Of a stretch of DNA of 64,000 nucleotides, positions 1-8,368 are shown piece by piece. This DNA comes from an uncultured Candidatus Saccharibacteria bacterium (GTDB lineage: Bacteria; Patescibacteriota; Saccharimonadia; Saccharimonadales; Saccharimonadaceae), in the NCBI GenBank assembly GCA_934725355.1, contig CAKVAO010000002.1:1-64000 (forward strand), written 5' to 3'. Position numbers and translations under genes: made by a program. Under the pieces are notes generated by a model, which had not been told where the DNA came from, made no database searches, and saw only the letters and a program-made list of their open reading frames with translations. The first letter of the stretch is position 1, and each line of letters starts with the position of its first letter.

Positions 1-690
1 AGAAATGTAGGAATATCTACTAAGCAAAAGCGTCAAATTAAGTCGCGCAAGCGTGTGGTTGATCATGGCGAAGTCTTTACTAATGAACGCGAAGTTAAGG
101 CAATGTGTGACTTGGTCGGCGATGAATGCAATAGAATTGATAGCCGCTTTTTAGAGCCTGCTTGTGGTGATGGGAATTTTCTAGCAGAAATATTGACACG
201 CAAGCTTAACGCTGTGCGGAAGCGCTATGGACGAAATCTGTACGATTACGAGCGATATAGCATCTTGGCAGTCTCTAGTATCTACGGTGTTGATATTATG
301 TCGGATAATGTCACTGAGTGTCGAGAGCGTCTATACAAGATATGGAATCGTCGATATGCAGCCAAGGCCAAGAAGCTTATTAATGAAAAAATTCGTGGTA
401 CTGCTAAATATATATTATCTAAAAATATCCTATGTGGTGATGCATTGACTTTACTGCAAAACAATGGCCAGCCGATTGTATTCGCTGAATGGACTATGGT
501 TAACGGCGACCAGTTCAAGCGGCGTGATTATGAATTAGCTGAACTACTGCGTGCCGAGAGTAACGGTAATTCTAATGTTAAGAGTAGAAAACAAGAAGCG
601 CTGCTGAACAATTCTGACGACAAGCCGGAGTTGGCTAGAATCGTGCGCGAGTTTCCACTGATGTCGATGACGGAGGTGGCTAATGTCTGA
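1..690 (+). CDS. DNA methyltransferase subunit M, 5'-truncated by window
   Basis: This is probably the S-adenosylmethionine-binding half of a split N6-adenine methyltransferase. The frame is open from base 1, so the true start lies upstream. The GTG at 55 is only the first in-window start, and the residues before it (KRQIKSRKRVVDHGEVFT) read like the normal N-terminus of this family. The motif I region FLEPACGDGNFL is clear, but there is no NPPY catalytic motif. The next gene, overlapping by 8 bases, supplies it. The C-terminal part contains a VNGDQFKRRDYE segment. Spacing and overlap indicate one operon with the three genes downstream. Family membership is fairly secure; the two-subunit reading is inference. 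Confidence 0.75.
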   Translation, partial: RNVGISTKQKRQIKSRKRVVDHGEVFTNEREVKAMCDLVGDECNRIDSRFLEPACGDGNFLAEILTRKLNAVRKRYGRNLYDYERYSILAVSSIYGVDIMSDNVTECRERLYKIWNRRYAAKAKKLINEKIRGTAKYILSKNILCGDALTLLQNNGQPIVFAEWTMVNGDQFKRRDYELAELLRAESNGNSNVKSRKQEALLNNSDDKPELARIVREFPLMSMTEVANV

Positions 691-2254
691 TGATCGCGCT
701 TTGCTGGATAAATTCGTCGATAGTAAAAACGTCTTTAATCCCGACATCCTGGACTGTATCGCTAATCTGTCTAACGATGAGGTGTTTACGCCGCCAAAAT
801 TGGTTAACGAAGTTCTGGATACGCTACCGCCAGAAATCTGGAATGATAGCAAAATAACTTTCCTGGATCCCGCCTGTAAAAGTGGTGTGTGGTTGCGCGA
901 GATAACTAAGCGCTTGATAGACGGGCTGGTGGATGAGATTCCTGACCTACAGGAACGAATTGACCACATATTACATAAGCAGGTGTTTGGTATTGCTATT
1001 ACGGAACTCACTAGCCTCTTATCACGCAGAAGTCTCTACTGTAGTAAGTATCCGAACGGTAAATATAGCATCAGTCATTTCGATGATGTGTCGGGGCGTA
1101 TTTGGTATCAGAATATTGAGCACAAATGGAAGGGTAATAAATGCGAGCTGTGCGGTGCCAATAAAGGTGAGTATGATCGCAACAAAGATAAAAATAACTA
1201 TGCCTATGGTTTTATACATTGTGATCCGCATTATTGGGAGGAGGTATTTGGGGTGAAATTTGATGTAATTATTGGCAATCCGCCGTATCATCTAAGTGAC
1301 GGAGGAAATGGTGCTAGTGCAGTACCGATTTATCAAAAGTTTGTCGAGGCATCAAAAAGGCTTCAGCCGCGGTATTTAACGATGATCATTCCTGCGAGAT
1401 GGATGACAGCCGGCAGAGGCTTAGAGAGCTTTAGGCGTGAGATGCTGGATGATAGATCAATTAGAGTTTTAAATGATTTTTATGATTCAAGGGAGTGCTT
1501 TTCTGGTGTCGATATTAAGGGAGGTGTTTGTTATTTTCTTATAGATAGTTGCTATCGAGGAAAGTGTGTCGTATACAGGCATAGCAATGGACAAGTAGCT
1601 AAGTCAGTAAGATACTTAGCGGAAGGTAATGATGACATATTTGTGAGAGATGAGCGGCTATTGCCTATAAAGGAAAGGGTGATAGGCAAAGATTTTGTGT
1701 CATTTGAGAGCATAGTATCTGCAATGAAGCCATATGGTCTTAGGGGCGACGTGTTTGCTAATTCAGAAAAATATGGTTTACCTAATATGCTTAAGGAAGG
1801 AAATCCTGGACTATATAGAGTAGTTGGTCTAGATGGATCAAAGAGGGCATATAGGTATATACCGCGCGATTACCCTATACCTATTGTTAATAAATCACTG
1901 AACAAATGGAAAATATTTATAACAAGGAATTGGGGTTCTGGATTTATTGACGATATTCCTAGTGAACCAATAGTTGCCGGTCCTGGTGAGTTATGTACGG
2001 AAACTTTTATAGAAATTGGACCATTTGACACGAAGGAGGTTGCAGAGAATGCTTTATCGTATCTATCAACTAAATTCTTTAGGGTCATGGTTGCAATAAG
2101 AAAACATGACCAGGGTGCATCTCGTGCGGTTTATCGCTATGTTCCAATGCAAGATTTTTCAAAGCCATGGACTGACGAGGAGCTGTATAGAAAATACGGG
2201 TTATCGCAGGATGAAATTGACTACATTGAGTCAACGATTAAGGAGATGAAGTAG
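683..2254 (+). CDS. Eco57I-type N6-adenine DNA methyltransferase
   Basis: This 523-residue protein should transfer a methyl group to adenine N6 in a specific DNA site. Motif I (FLDPACKSGVWL, residues 60-71) binds the cofactor. NPPY at 199-202 is the catalytic motif IV. A VFTPPKLV segment near residue 34 is typical of the N-terminus. Between them sits a Cys-rich insert (CELCGAN near 154 and an HCDPH near 179) that could bind zinc. The C-terminal 250 residues are probably the target recognition region. It overlaps the preceding subunit by 8 bases and its TAG overlaps the next GTG start by one base, so the four genes are probably co-translated. The partner nuclease is most likely the helicase protein encoded from 2792. 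Confidence 0.85.
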   Translation: MSDDRALLDKFVDSKNVFNPDILDCIANLSNDEVFTPPKLVNEVLDTLPPEIWNDSKITFLDPACKSGVWLREITKRLIDGLVDEIPDLQERIDHILHKQVFGIAITELTSLLSRRSLYCSKYPNGKYSISHFDDVSGRIWYQNIEHKWKGNKCELCGANKGEYDRNKDKNNYAYGFIHCDPHYWEEVFGVKFDVIIGNPPYHLSDGGNGASAVPIYQKFVEASKRLQPRYLTMIIPARWMTAGRGLESFRREMLDDRSIRVLNDFYDSRECFSGVDIKGGVCYFLIDSCYRGKCVVYRHSNGQVAKSVRYLAEGNDDIFVRDERLLPIKERVIGKDFVSFESIVSAMKPYGLRGDVFANSEKYGLPNMLKEGNPGLYRVVGLDGSKRAYRYIPRDYPIPIVNKSLNKWKIFITRNWGSGFIDDIPSEPIVAGPGELCTETFIEIGPFDTKEVAENALSYLSTKFFRVMVAIRKHDQGASRAVYRYVPMQDFSKPWTDEELYRKYGLSQDEIDYIESTIKEMK

Positions 2255-2805
2255 TGGACTTTAGTAAATGGACACCAAGCGATTGGATAACCGTGGTATC
2301 GATAGTTAGTAATATAGTAGTGGCGATATTGGGCACATCTTTTGGTGCATATCTGGGACGTCGTAAAGAGGCGAAAATCCAGAGATCGAGTGCAATTAAA
2401 AGAATTTATGCTGCAATTGAGCAATATGCAAGTATTCTAAACAGGATAGTGTCTACTCTTGGCGAGAGAGGCAAATATTCCGAGGATTTTAATCGTTCGT
2501 ACGTACAGCTAGATAAAGTTATAGCTGACGAGTCCATATACCTTAGCTATGGCTCAATTGGTGTTCTAAATAATGTGCGCATAGAATGTGCTGAAGGCTT
2601 AAATAATGGAGTGTTTGCTGGATACGATGCCAAGGATGCAAAAAGGCTCCAAGTAAAGCTTGAGATGGTTCTTTCTGCACTGAAATGGGAGTTTGATGAT
2701 ACATCCTTGTCGGTAGGTATTATTGATATGGTAAAACGGTGTTTTGCTCGTCATAGTGCGTTAAAGAAACTTAAAAACAAGGACAAATGCAATGGACAAA
2801 AATAG
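2254..2805 (+). CDS. small membrane-anchored protein within RM operon
   Basis: I do not recognise this 183-residue protein. It starts with GTG overlapping the upstream stop. After a short amphipathic stretch it has one hydrophobic segment at about residues 11-34 (WITVVSIVSNIVVAILGTSF), then a basic GRRKEAKIQRS stop-transfer-like patch and a mostly helical soluble part. It overlaps the following helicase gene by 14 bases. Tight coupling to the methyltransferase and helicase genes suggests a role in the same system, perhaps tethering it to the membrane, but no function can be assigned. Confidence 0.6.
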   Translation: MDFSKWTPSDWITVVSIVSNIVVAILGTSFGAYLGRRKEAKIQRSSAIKRIYAAIEQYASILNRIVSTLGERGKYSEDFNRSYVQLDKVIADESIYLSYGSIGVLNNVRIECAEGLNNGVFAGYDAKDAKRLQVKLEMVLSALKWEFDDTSLSVGIIDMVKRCFARHSALKKLKNKDKCNGQK

Positions 2806-5797
2806 CGCATTATTCCCATCTCGACCGGAGGTAAGGCCGGTAATCTACGCTTATTCGGACTCTAATCCGGAATATCGGGGAATGTTAAAGATTGGCTATA
2901 CCGAGCGTGAGCCAGAGGTGCGCATTGCTGAGCAATATGAGGCGCATCCACTAAAGACCTGGAAGTTAGAATGGACAGGTACAGCCATGCGTAAAGATGG
3001 CTCGGTATTTATGGATCACGATCTACATACGTGGCTAAGAAAGCATAGCTATTCAAACATTGGTGGTGAGTGGTTCGCATGTACGATCGATGATGTTAAA
3101 CGTGCGTATATTGCAGTACGCGACAATACCGATAATGTGTCTGGACGAACGGAAAGCTTTGGAATGCGCCCGGAGCAGAAAGAGGCGGTTCGGAAAACCA
3201 AGAACTATTTTGATCATTTTGATTATGCAAACTCTGATCGTCGTGCAAAATTCCTATGGAACTGTAAGATGCGTTTTGGTAAGACCTTTGCGACATACGA
3301 ACTCGCGAAAGCGATGGGTCTTAAGCGAATACTAGTCCTGACATTTAAACCAGCTGTAGAAACTGCATGGCATGATGATCTAGCTAACCACGTGGATTTC
3401 GATGGTTGGCAGTTCATATCGCGCGATACCATTATGCAGCAAACTATGACGTATGAAACGGCGGATAAAGCACGACCAATTGTCTGTTTTGGCTCGTTTC
3501 AGGATTTTCTGCAGCGCGATTCATCGGGCAGCATAAAACCACGCAATCAATGGGTGCATGAGGGGAATTGGGATTTAGTTGTCTTTGATGAGTATCATTT
3601 TGGTGCTTGGCGCGATAAGGCAAAACACCTATTCGATAAAGGTGACCAGGAAGAAGCTGAATACGACGAGGATATCGAAAAAGATGCGGCTGCGGATATG
3701 GATAGTTATGATGAAACGTGGCTGCCGATAACAACCACGCGATACCTGTTTTTGAGTGGCACGCCATTCCGCGCCCTTAGCGACGGTGAATTTTTGGAAG
3801 ATCAGATTTATGGCTGGACCTATAGTGATGAGCAGCGCGCTAAGAAAAATTGGCGTGGTGGTGGCAACCCATATGCGGCATTACCACAGGTGGTGATGAT
3901 GGTGTATCGGCTGCCGCCTGAAATAGAGAATGTCGCCAAGGAAGGTCAGTTTAATGAGTTTAATTTAAACGAATTCTTTAAACCAGATAAGAAGAGTAGC
4001 GATGCTCAGTTTGTACATAAAGAGTACGTGCAGAAATGGCTAGACTTAATTCGTGGTCAGTATTTGCCGGCGGCAGTTGACGATCTGAAACTTGGTAAAG
4101 GGAAACCAAAGATGCCATTTTCAGATATTGATCTACTCGGTAACTTGCAACATACGTTGTGGTTCTTGCCGAATGTAGCATCATGCTATGCAATGAAGAA
4201 CCTACTAATGGAGCGTCAAAACAGCTTTTACCACGACTATAACGTGGTTGTCTGTGCGGGCAAAGAAGCTGGTATGGGTGCAGCGGCTAGAACACCCGTT
4301 GACGCAGCCATGGCACCGGATCCGCTAGAGAAAAAATCCATAACGTTAACATGTGGTAAGCTGACAACAGGCGTAACTATTAAGCCGTGGGGCGGTATAT
4401 TTATGCTACGTAACTTAAAATCGCCCGAGACGTATTTTCAGGCAGCATTTTGCGTGCAGAGTCCATGGACTATTAAAAGTGATGAGGTTGATAGTAACGG
4501 TAAGCAAAAACGTATTATTCTAAAGAAAGAATGTTATGTCTTTGATTTTGCGTTGGATCGTTCGTTGCAACAGCTAGCTGAATATGGTCGAAAGCTGGAC
4601 ATTAAGGAGAGTAATCCGGAAAAGAAATTAGCTGAACTAATGGCGTTCTTGCCAGCCCTTGCCTATAAAGACGGTGTGATGGTTCAGTTGAATGCTGAGT
4701 CTGTGCTAGATATGACAGTGTCTGGTACTACAGCTACGCTGCTGGCGCGTCGATGGGAGAACGCCTTGCTGGTTAACGTTGATAACGATGTGTTAAATCG
4801 GTTGCTAGGGGATCAGGCTGCGATGGATGCCTTGTCGAATATTGAAGGGTTTCGTAATTTGAATAACGATATCCAGACTATTATTAATAAGTCAAACTCC
4901 GTTAAGGATAAGAAAAAGCGCAGTGAAAAGCTGACGCCTTCTGAAAAGCGTGAATTGACTGAGGAAGAGAAGGAATATAGGACGAAGCGCAAGGAAATAC
5001 AACAAAAATTGTTGAAGTTTGCAGCGCGTATTCCGGTATTTATGTACCTAACTGACTATCGCGAAAATAGTTTACAGGATGTTATTCGCAAGTTAGAGCC
5101 AAAGTTATTCAAGAAAGTTACGGGACTTGAAACGAAGGATTTTGACCTGCTGCTGTCATTAGGCTTATTTAACGAGCCGCGCATGAATGACGCTGTTTAT
5201 GGGTTCCGCCGTTACGAAGAGGGCAGCCTAGATTATAGTGGTATAAATAGACATGCAGACGAAGGCGTTGGTGGATTTGCAGGTGCGTTGTCGCGAGATG
5301 ACTACGAGCGTATGTTTAATAAGCAGCAAGAGTCTGTACATACCACGGGTGATATTCAATACGCCGTTGCTACTGTAAAGACAAGTTCTAAAGATGATGA
5401 CTTGCATAATACGACACCAAAAAATCGTCAGTCAAAGCCGAGGTATGCCGGTGTGGAATCCCTCGACTCATGGGAAGCTGATATGCGCCGATTGGCTGCA
5501 TCTAGACCAATAAATAAAAGTGGTATTCTAACTGGAGCGAATATAGTAGCTGAAGTCCCTAAGAATACACCAAACGTAACTACCAAGCCGTCTGATGTGG
5601 GCAAGAATAAAGATAGGGCAGCTAGCTTTGATCCTTCAAATGTGACCTTGGGTGGAACTGTCTACCACAAGGCATTTGGTGCCGGTAAGGTTACAAAAAT
5701 CGGCGAGAAGAAAATATCGGTTTATTTTAGTTCGGTAGGCAAAACAAAGGACTTTTTATATCCGTCTGCGTTTAAGCAGGGTTATTTAAACCTTTAG
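2792..5797 (+). CDS. GIY-YIG nuclease / DEAD-type helicase restriction protein
   Basis: This is the probable restriction component: an N-terminal GIY-YIG-like (T5orf172/MUG113 type) nuclease followed by a superfamily 2 helicase. Residues 17-60 hold VIYAYSD and LKIGYT, the GIY-YIG core. Walker A is CKMRFGKTF at 158-166, the DEYH box is at 266-269 and SGTP at 322-325. Residues 945-1001 form a small domain (YHKAFGAGKVTKI, ending YPSAFKQGYL) like the Tudor-like tails of UvrD/PcrA helicases. At 1001 residues it fits large fused restriction subunits. It is last in the operon and overlaps the membrane protein gene. It probably translocates and cleaves DNA lacking the partner methyltransferase mark; this is inferred from context. 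Confidence 0.75.
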   Translation: MDKNSALFPSRPEVRPVIYAYSDSNPEYRGMLKIGYTEREPEVRIAEQYEAHPLKTWKLEWTGTAMRKDGSVFMDHDLHTWLRKHSYSNIGGEWFACTIDDVKRAYIAVRDNTDNVSGRTESFGMRPEQKEAVRKTKNYFDHFDYANSDRRAKFLWNCKMRFGKTFATYELAKAMGLKRILVLTFKPAVETAWHDDLANHVDFDGWQFISRDTIMQQTMTYETADKARPIVCFGSFQDFLQRDSSGSIKPRNQWVHEGNWDLVVFDEYHFGAWRDKAKHLFDKGDQEEAEYDEDIEKDAAADMDSYDETWLPITTTRYLFLSGTPFRALSDGEFLEDQIYGWTYSDEQRAKKNWRGGGNPYAALPQVVMMVYRLPPEIENVAKEGQFNEFNLNEFFKPDKKSSDAQFVHKEYVQKWLDLIRGQYLPAAVDDLKLGKGKPKMPFSDIDLLGNLQHTLWFLPNVASCYAMKNLLMERQNSFYHDYNVVVCAGKEAGMGAAARTPVDAAMAPDPLEKKSITLTCGKLTTGVTIKPWGGIFMLRNLKSPETYFQAAFCVQSPWTIKSDEVDSNGKQKRIILKKECYVFDFALDRSLQQLAEYGRKLDIKESNPEKKLAELMAFLPALAYKDGVMVQLNAESVLDMTVSGTTATLLARRWENALLVNVDNDVLNRLLGDQAAMDALSNIEGFRNLNNDIQTIINKSNSVKDKKKRSEKLTPSEKRELTEEEKEYRTKRKEIQQKLLKFAARIPVFMYLTDYRENSLQDVIRKLEPKLFKKVTGLETKDFDLLLSLGLFNEPRMNDAVYGFRRYEEGSLDYSGINRHADEGVGGFAGALSRDDYERMFNKQQESVHTTGDIQYAVATVKTSSKDDDLHNTTPKNRQSKPRYAGVESLDSWEADMRRLAASRPINKSGILTGANIVAEVPKNTPNVTTKPSDVGKNKDRAASFDPSNVTLGGTVYHKAFGAGKVTKIGEKKISVYFSSVGKTKDFLYPSAFKQGYLNL

Positions 5798-5956
5798 CAC
5801 GTTTCGGGCGAATATGTCGGTTTGCATGGTGTTATGATCAGAATCGTGACAATACTATCAAGCTAGCAGTTGAAGAGATATAGCCTCTAGCTTATGGTAT
5901 GTATCTATATTAAGTATTTATTCATGTATATAATTATATAATTAAACCTAGTTTGC

Positions 5957-6499
5957 CTATAGCTCTGGCTCTTCGTAATAGTAGGATTGTTCAATGCCTT
6001 TCGTAAAGACTTCGCGATCATTGACTTGGTCGGTTAGTGCGCTGCGTAGCAACTCGCGGATTTCGAGGTCGTTGATTGGACTGCGCTCCATGGCGTTTAG
6101 ATAGTCCATTTTATCTACTTTAGCCCAATCAACACACTTATGTAGGTTTTTGCGCAAAATGAGGTCTAACCAAATGCGGGTTGCGCGACCGTTGCCTTCG
6201 CGGAATGGATGGGCAACATTCATCTCGACATACTTTTTAATAATGTCCTCATAGGTGGTCTCTGGCATGGCTTCGATCTCGCGCAGCGCCTGAGGTAGAT
6301 ATAAGTGCGATGCAAAGCGGAATCCACCCTTACTAATATCGACCGTCCGTAGCTGTCCTGCAAAATCATATAAGCTATCAAATAGGTAATGATGAATTTG
6401 CTGTAGCCCCCGAAAGGTTCCGACCTCAAAGCTAGCGAGTTCGCTACTGTCAAGTAGACTCAGCGCTCGTTTCATACTCTGTTGATCGATATCACTCAT
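5957..6499 (-). CDS. Fic domain protein, likely AMP-transferase
   Basis: Fic proteins transfer AMP from ATP to hydroxyl groups on target proteins. The core motif HPFREGNGR (residues 97-105) is complete, including the catalytic His97. A C-terminal SYYYE (172-176) fits the (S/T)xxxE inhibitory helix of small class III Fic proteins, which would keep the enzyme off until relieved. The usual following Gly/Asn is Glu here. The length of 180 residues is normal for that class. A TATAAT (6506-6511 on the minus strand) lies 6 bases before the ATG, so the mRNA is leaderless. It stands alone, between the restriction operon and two toxin-antitoxin modules, and runs convergent to the former. Confidence 0.85.
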   Translation of the reverse strand: MSDIDQQSMKRALSLLDSSELASFEVGTFRGLQQIHHYLFDSLYDFAGQLRTVDISKGGFRFASHLYLPQALREIEAMPETTYEDIIKKYVEMNVAHPFREGNGRATRIWLDLILRKNLHKCVDWAKVDKMDYLNAMERSPINDLEIRELLRSALTDQVNDREVFTKGIEQSYYYEEPEL

Positions 6500-6533
6500 A
6501 ACTCTATTATATCATCTAATCCGAACTACGTTT

Positions 6534-6627
6534 ATGCTATAATTAAACTATGAAAAACAGTCCTAGATCCGCCAGAACTGCCGATGAATTCGGTAGCAGC
6601 TACGTTGCCGAACCGGCAGTAGTGATT
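6534..6627 (+). repeat. direct repeat, copy 1 (TA promoter plus antitoxin N-terminus)
   Basis: This segment and 7135-7228 are near-identical direct repeats about 94 bases long. They cover the -10 box, the leaderless ATG and the first 26 codons of two adjacent antitoxin genes. Identity falls away sharply after the AVVI codons. Confidence 0.8.
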
Positions 6628-6813
6628 GAGACGTGTGCTGCGTCTAAGGCAGCACAAGATGAAGCTGATCCTGATAAAGAGCGGGCAGTCGCTAAAATTC
6701 GTGAGGGTCTGAAATACGACAGAGAGCATCCAGGATATCTGACGGGTAAACAGGTTTTTGGGCGTGCACGAGCGTATTTAGCTGAACTAAAAAAAGTACG
6801 GCACAATGCCTAG
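6550..6813 (+). CDS. antitoxin of RelE/ParE-type module 1
   Basis: This 87-residue protein precedes and overlaps (8 bases) a RelE/ParE-like toxin gene, the standard antitoxin-first arrangement. TATAAT at 6538-6543 lies 6 bases before the ATG, so translation is leaderless. The N-terminal 26 residues (MKNSPRSARTADEFG and on) are almost identical to those of the next antitoxin. The C-terminal half (EGLKYDREHPGYLTG, AYLAELK) matches that protein only in pattern. The C-terminal helix is presumed to bind and neutralise the toxin. The exact antitoxin family is not recognised. Confidence 0.65.
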   Translation: MKNSPRSARTADEFGSSYVAEPAVVIETCAASKAAQDEADPDKERAVAKIREGLKYDREHPGYLTGKQVFGRARAYLAELKKVRHNA

Positions 6814-7114
6814 GCGAGTTGTATATAGTCGCCGCTTTGATATGGATTTATTATCGGCGATTAACTATATTGCAAATGAATTAATGAACGACATAGCGGC
6901 GGAGCGACTGCTGAATCGGACTGAGAATGAGATCAATCGACTGGCTAAATCTGATATGCTAATACCAAAGGTCTATGTAACGGTTGACGAGACTGATTAT
7001 TGTCGATTGCTGGTTGGAAATTACGTGGCAATCTATACTCTTGAGAATAATGTGATAACAATGCGTCGATTCTATCACGGTTCGCAGAATATCACAGAAA
7101 GACTGCGCGGGTAG
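6806..7114 (+). CDS. RelE/ParE-superfamily toxin 1
   Basis: At 102 residues with an N-terminal VVYSRRFDMDLLSAINYIA helix pair and a C-terminal strand series (DYCRLLVGNYVAIYTLEN, VITMRRFYHGSQNI), this fits the RelE/ParE fold. Members either cleave ribosome-bound mRNA (RelE) or poison gyrase (ParE). The RRFYHGSQNI tail is closer to the ParE/YafQ-like branch, but the target cannot be told from sequence. It is translationally coupled to the antitoxin. Confidence 0.7.
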   Translation: MPRRVVYSRRFDMDLLSAINYIANELMNDIAAERLLNRTENEINRLAKSDMLIPKVYVTVDETDYCRLLVGNYVAIYTLENNVITMRRFYHGSQNITERLRG

Positions 7115-7134
7115 TAATAGTAGGGTATGTCCTT

Positions 7135-7228
7135 ATGTTATAATTAAACTATGAAAAACAGTCCTAGATCCGCCAGAACCGCCGATGGATTCGGTAACAG
7201 CCATGTCGCTGAGCCAGCAGTGGTGATT
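7135..7228 (+). repeat. direct repeat, copy 2 (TA promoter plus antitoxin N-terminus)
   Basis: This is the second copy of the repeat at 6534-6627. It contains TATAAT at 7139-7144 and the ATG at 7151. The arrangement points to tandem duplication of a whole toxin-antitoxin unit followed by divergence of everything except the 5' part. Confidence 0.8.
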
Positions 7229-7444
7229 ACACCTGCAAGGAAAGCGATTAGTAATACTGATCCGCTGGACTATAGTGATAGTGAAGGTGATGACTCTTGG
7301 ATGGACACACCTGATGGACGCGAAGCATTGTGTCAGTGGCTGCAAGAGGGGCTAGAGTATGATAAGAAGCACCCAGAAACCTATACGACAGAGGAGTTGA
7401 TGAAAAACGTACGCAAGTATCTAGTTGAGTTGAAGCTGGATTAG
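7151..7444 (+). CDS. antitoxin of RelE/ParE-type module 2
   Basis: This 97-residue protein is paralogous to the antitoxin at 6550. It has the same first 26 residues with few changes, then a longer acidic linker and a C-terminal EGLEYDKKHPETYTTEEL and YLVELK region. Its promoter also drives a leaderless transcript (TATAAT 6 bases before ATG). The toxin gene follows after 4 bases. A shared N-terminus raises the possibility of cross-regulation between the two modules. Confidence 0.65.
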   Translation: MKNSPRSARTADGFGNSHVAEPAVVITPARKAISNTDPLDYSDSEGDDSWMDTPDGREALCQWLQEGLEYDKKHPETYTTEELMKNVRKYLVELKLD

Positions 7445-7448
7445 TCGC

Positions 7449-7787
7449 ATGATAGGTGATGTATACAGGGTGGTGTACTTAGCTGAGTTCAATCGAGACA
7501 TATTGCAGATATCAGAATATATCGCCAGGGAAAGCCAGAATAGCGAGTTTGCCTACTTGTTTATTGGCAAACTCACAAAAGAAGCAGATAAATTATCGTA
7601 TCTAGCGGCGGCTGCTCGCCCGCCATTTATGAACCTCAACGGTATTAAACTATATCGCTACAACATCAAACACTACGCCGTATTCTACACGATTGACGGC
7701 GATACTGTATATGTTCGCCGAATTATACATAGCTCACGCGATCTGCGAAAAGCTCTGCGCCGTTCCACTGTCATAAGGTGTCTATAG
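7449..7787 (+). CDS. RelE/ParE-superfamily toxin 2
   Basis: This 112-residue toxin-like protein has an N-terminal YRVVYLAEFNRDILQISEYI and C-terminal IKLYRYNIKHYAVFYTIDGD and VYVRRIIHSSRDL, the ParE-like pattern. It is clearly divergent from toxin 1 despite the near-identical antitoxin start, so the pair probably has separate binding specificity. It lies directly downstream of its antitoxin. Confidence 0.7.
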   Translation: MIGDVYRVVYLAEFNRDILQISEYIARESQNSEFAYLFIGKLTKEADKLSYLAAAARPPFMNLNGIKLYRYNIKHYAVFYTIDGDTVYVRRIIHSSRDLRKALRRSTVIRCL

Positions 7788-7839
7788 TTTACTGAATAAT
7801 GCACCGACGAACGGTCGATCGCTGGTTGGAATTGCTACA

Positions 7840-8025
7840 GTGTTCATGGTTGTGGCTATAGTACCAGCTATACTCATGAAAGGTGCGTGTAAGTTGGTGG
7901 TTGCTCCTTCTGTAATATTGCTATGGTCATTTATTGTATACGCAACAGCTCTAGGTAATGGTTTGTCTAGTCAAAAGGATTGTCGGATAAACAAGGGAAT
8001 ATATGCGTTAAGCTTAACCATCTAA
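7840..8025 (+). CDS. possible small membrane protein
   Basis: This is a weak 61-residue reading frame (GTG at 7840 or ATG at 7846) with two hydrophobic stretches. The frame is open further upstream without a good start codon. No ribosome binding site or -10 box is positioned for it. It could be a decayed or spurious frame. Confidence 0.25.
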   Translation: MFMVVAIVPAILMKGACKLVVAPSVILLWSFIVYATALGNGLSSQKDCRINKGIYALSLTI

Positions 8026-8074
8026 CTGCGAGTGTTCGGCGCTAGCCGGATTCTTATGGTGTATAATAGAACCA

Positions 8075-8359
8075 ATGAGTGTTAGTAAAGATGATGTGCG
8101 CCATCTGGCGAAGCTGAGCCAAATATATGTGACGGATCAGCAGGCGGACAGCCTAACTGGGCAGCTAGACAAGATTGTTGACTACATTAATATGTTAGAC
8201 GAGCTAGATACTGACGGCGTCGAGCCTACATTTCAGGTCACTGGGTTACAGAATGTGTGGCGAGACGATACAATTCAGCCGCAATTACCGCGCGAAGAGC
8301 TATTAAAGCTGGCGCCTGACCAAGAAGCCGGCCAAGTTAAAGTACCGAAGGTACTATAG
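8075..8359 (+). CDS. gatC: Asp/Glu-tRNA amidotransferase subunit C
   Basis: GatC is the small scaffold of the GatCAB amidotransferase, which converts Glu-tRNA(Gln) and Asp-tRNA(Asn) to the amide forms. The 94-residue protein has the usual features: VRHLAKLSQIYVTDQ at the start, DKIVDYINMLDELDTDGVEPT in the middle and LKLAPDQEAGQVKVPKVL at the end. TATAAT at 8062-8067 lies 7 bases before the ATG, so the operon mRNA is leaderless. It is the first gene of gatC-gatA-orf142-gatB. Confidence 0.93.
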   Translation: MSVSKDDVRHLAKLSQIYVTDQQADSLTGQLDKIVDYINMLDELDTDGVEPTFQVTGLQNVWRDDTIQPQLPREELLKLAPDQEAGQVKVPKVL

Positions 8360-8368
8360 GAGATACGG

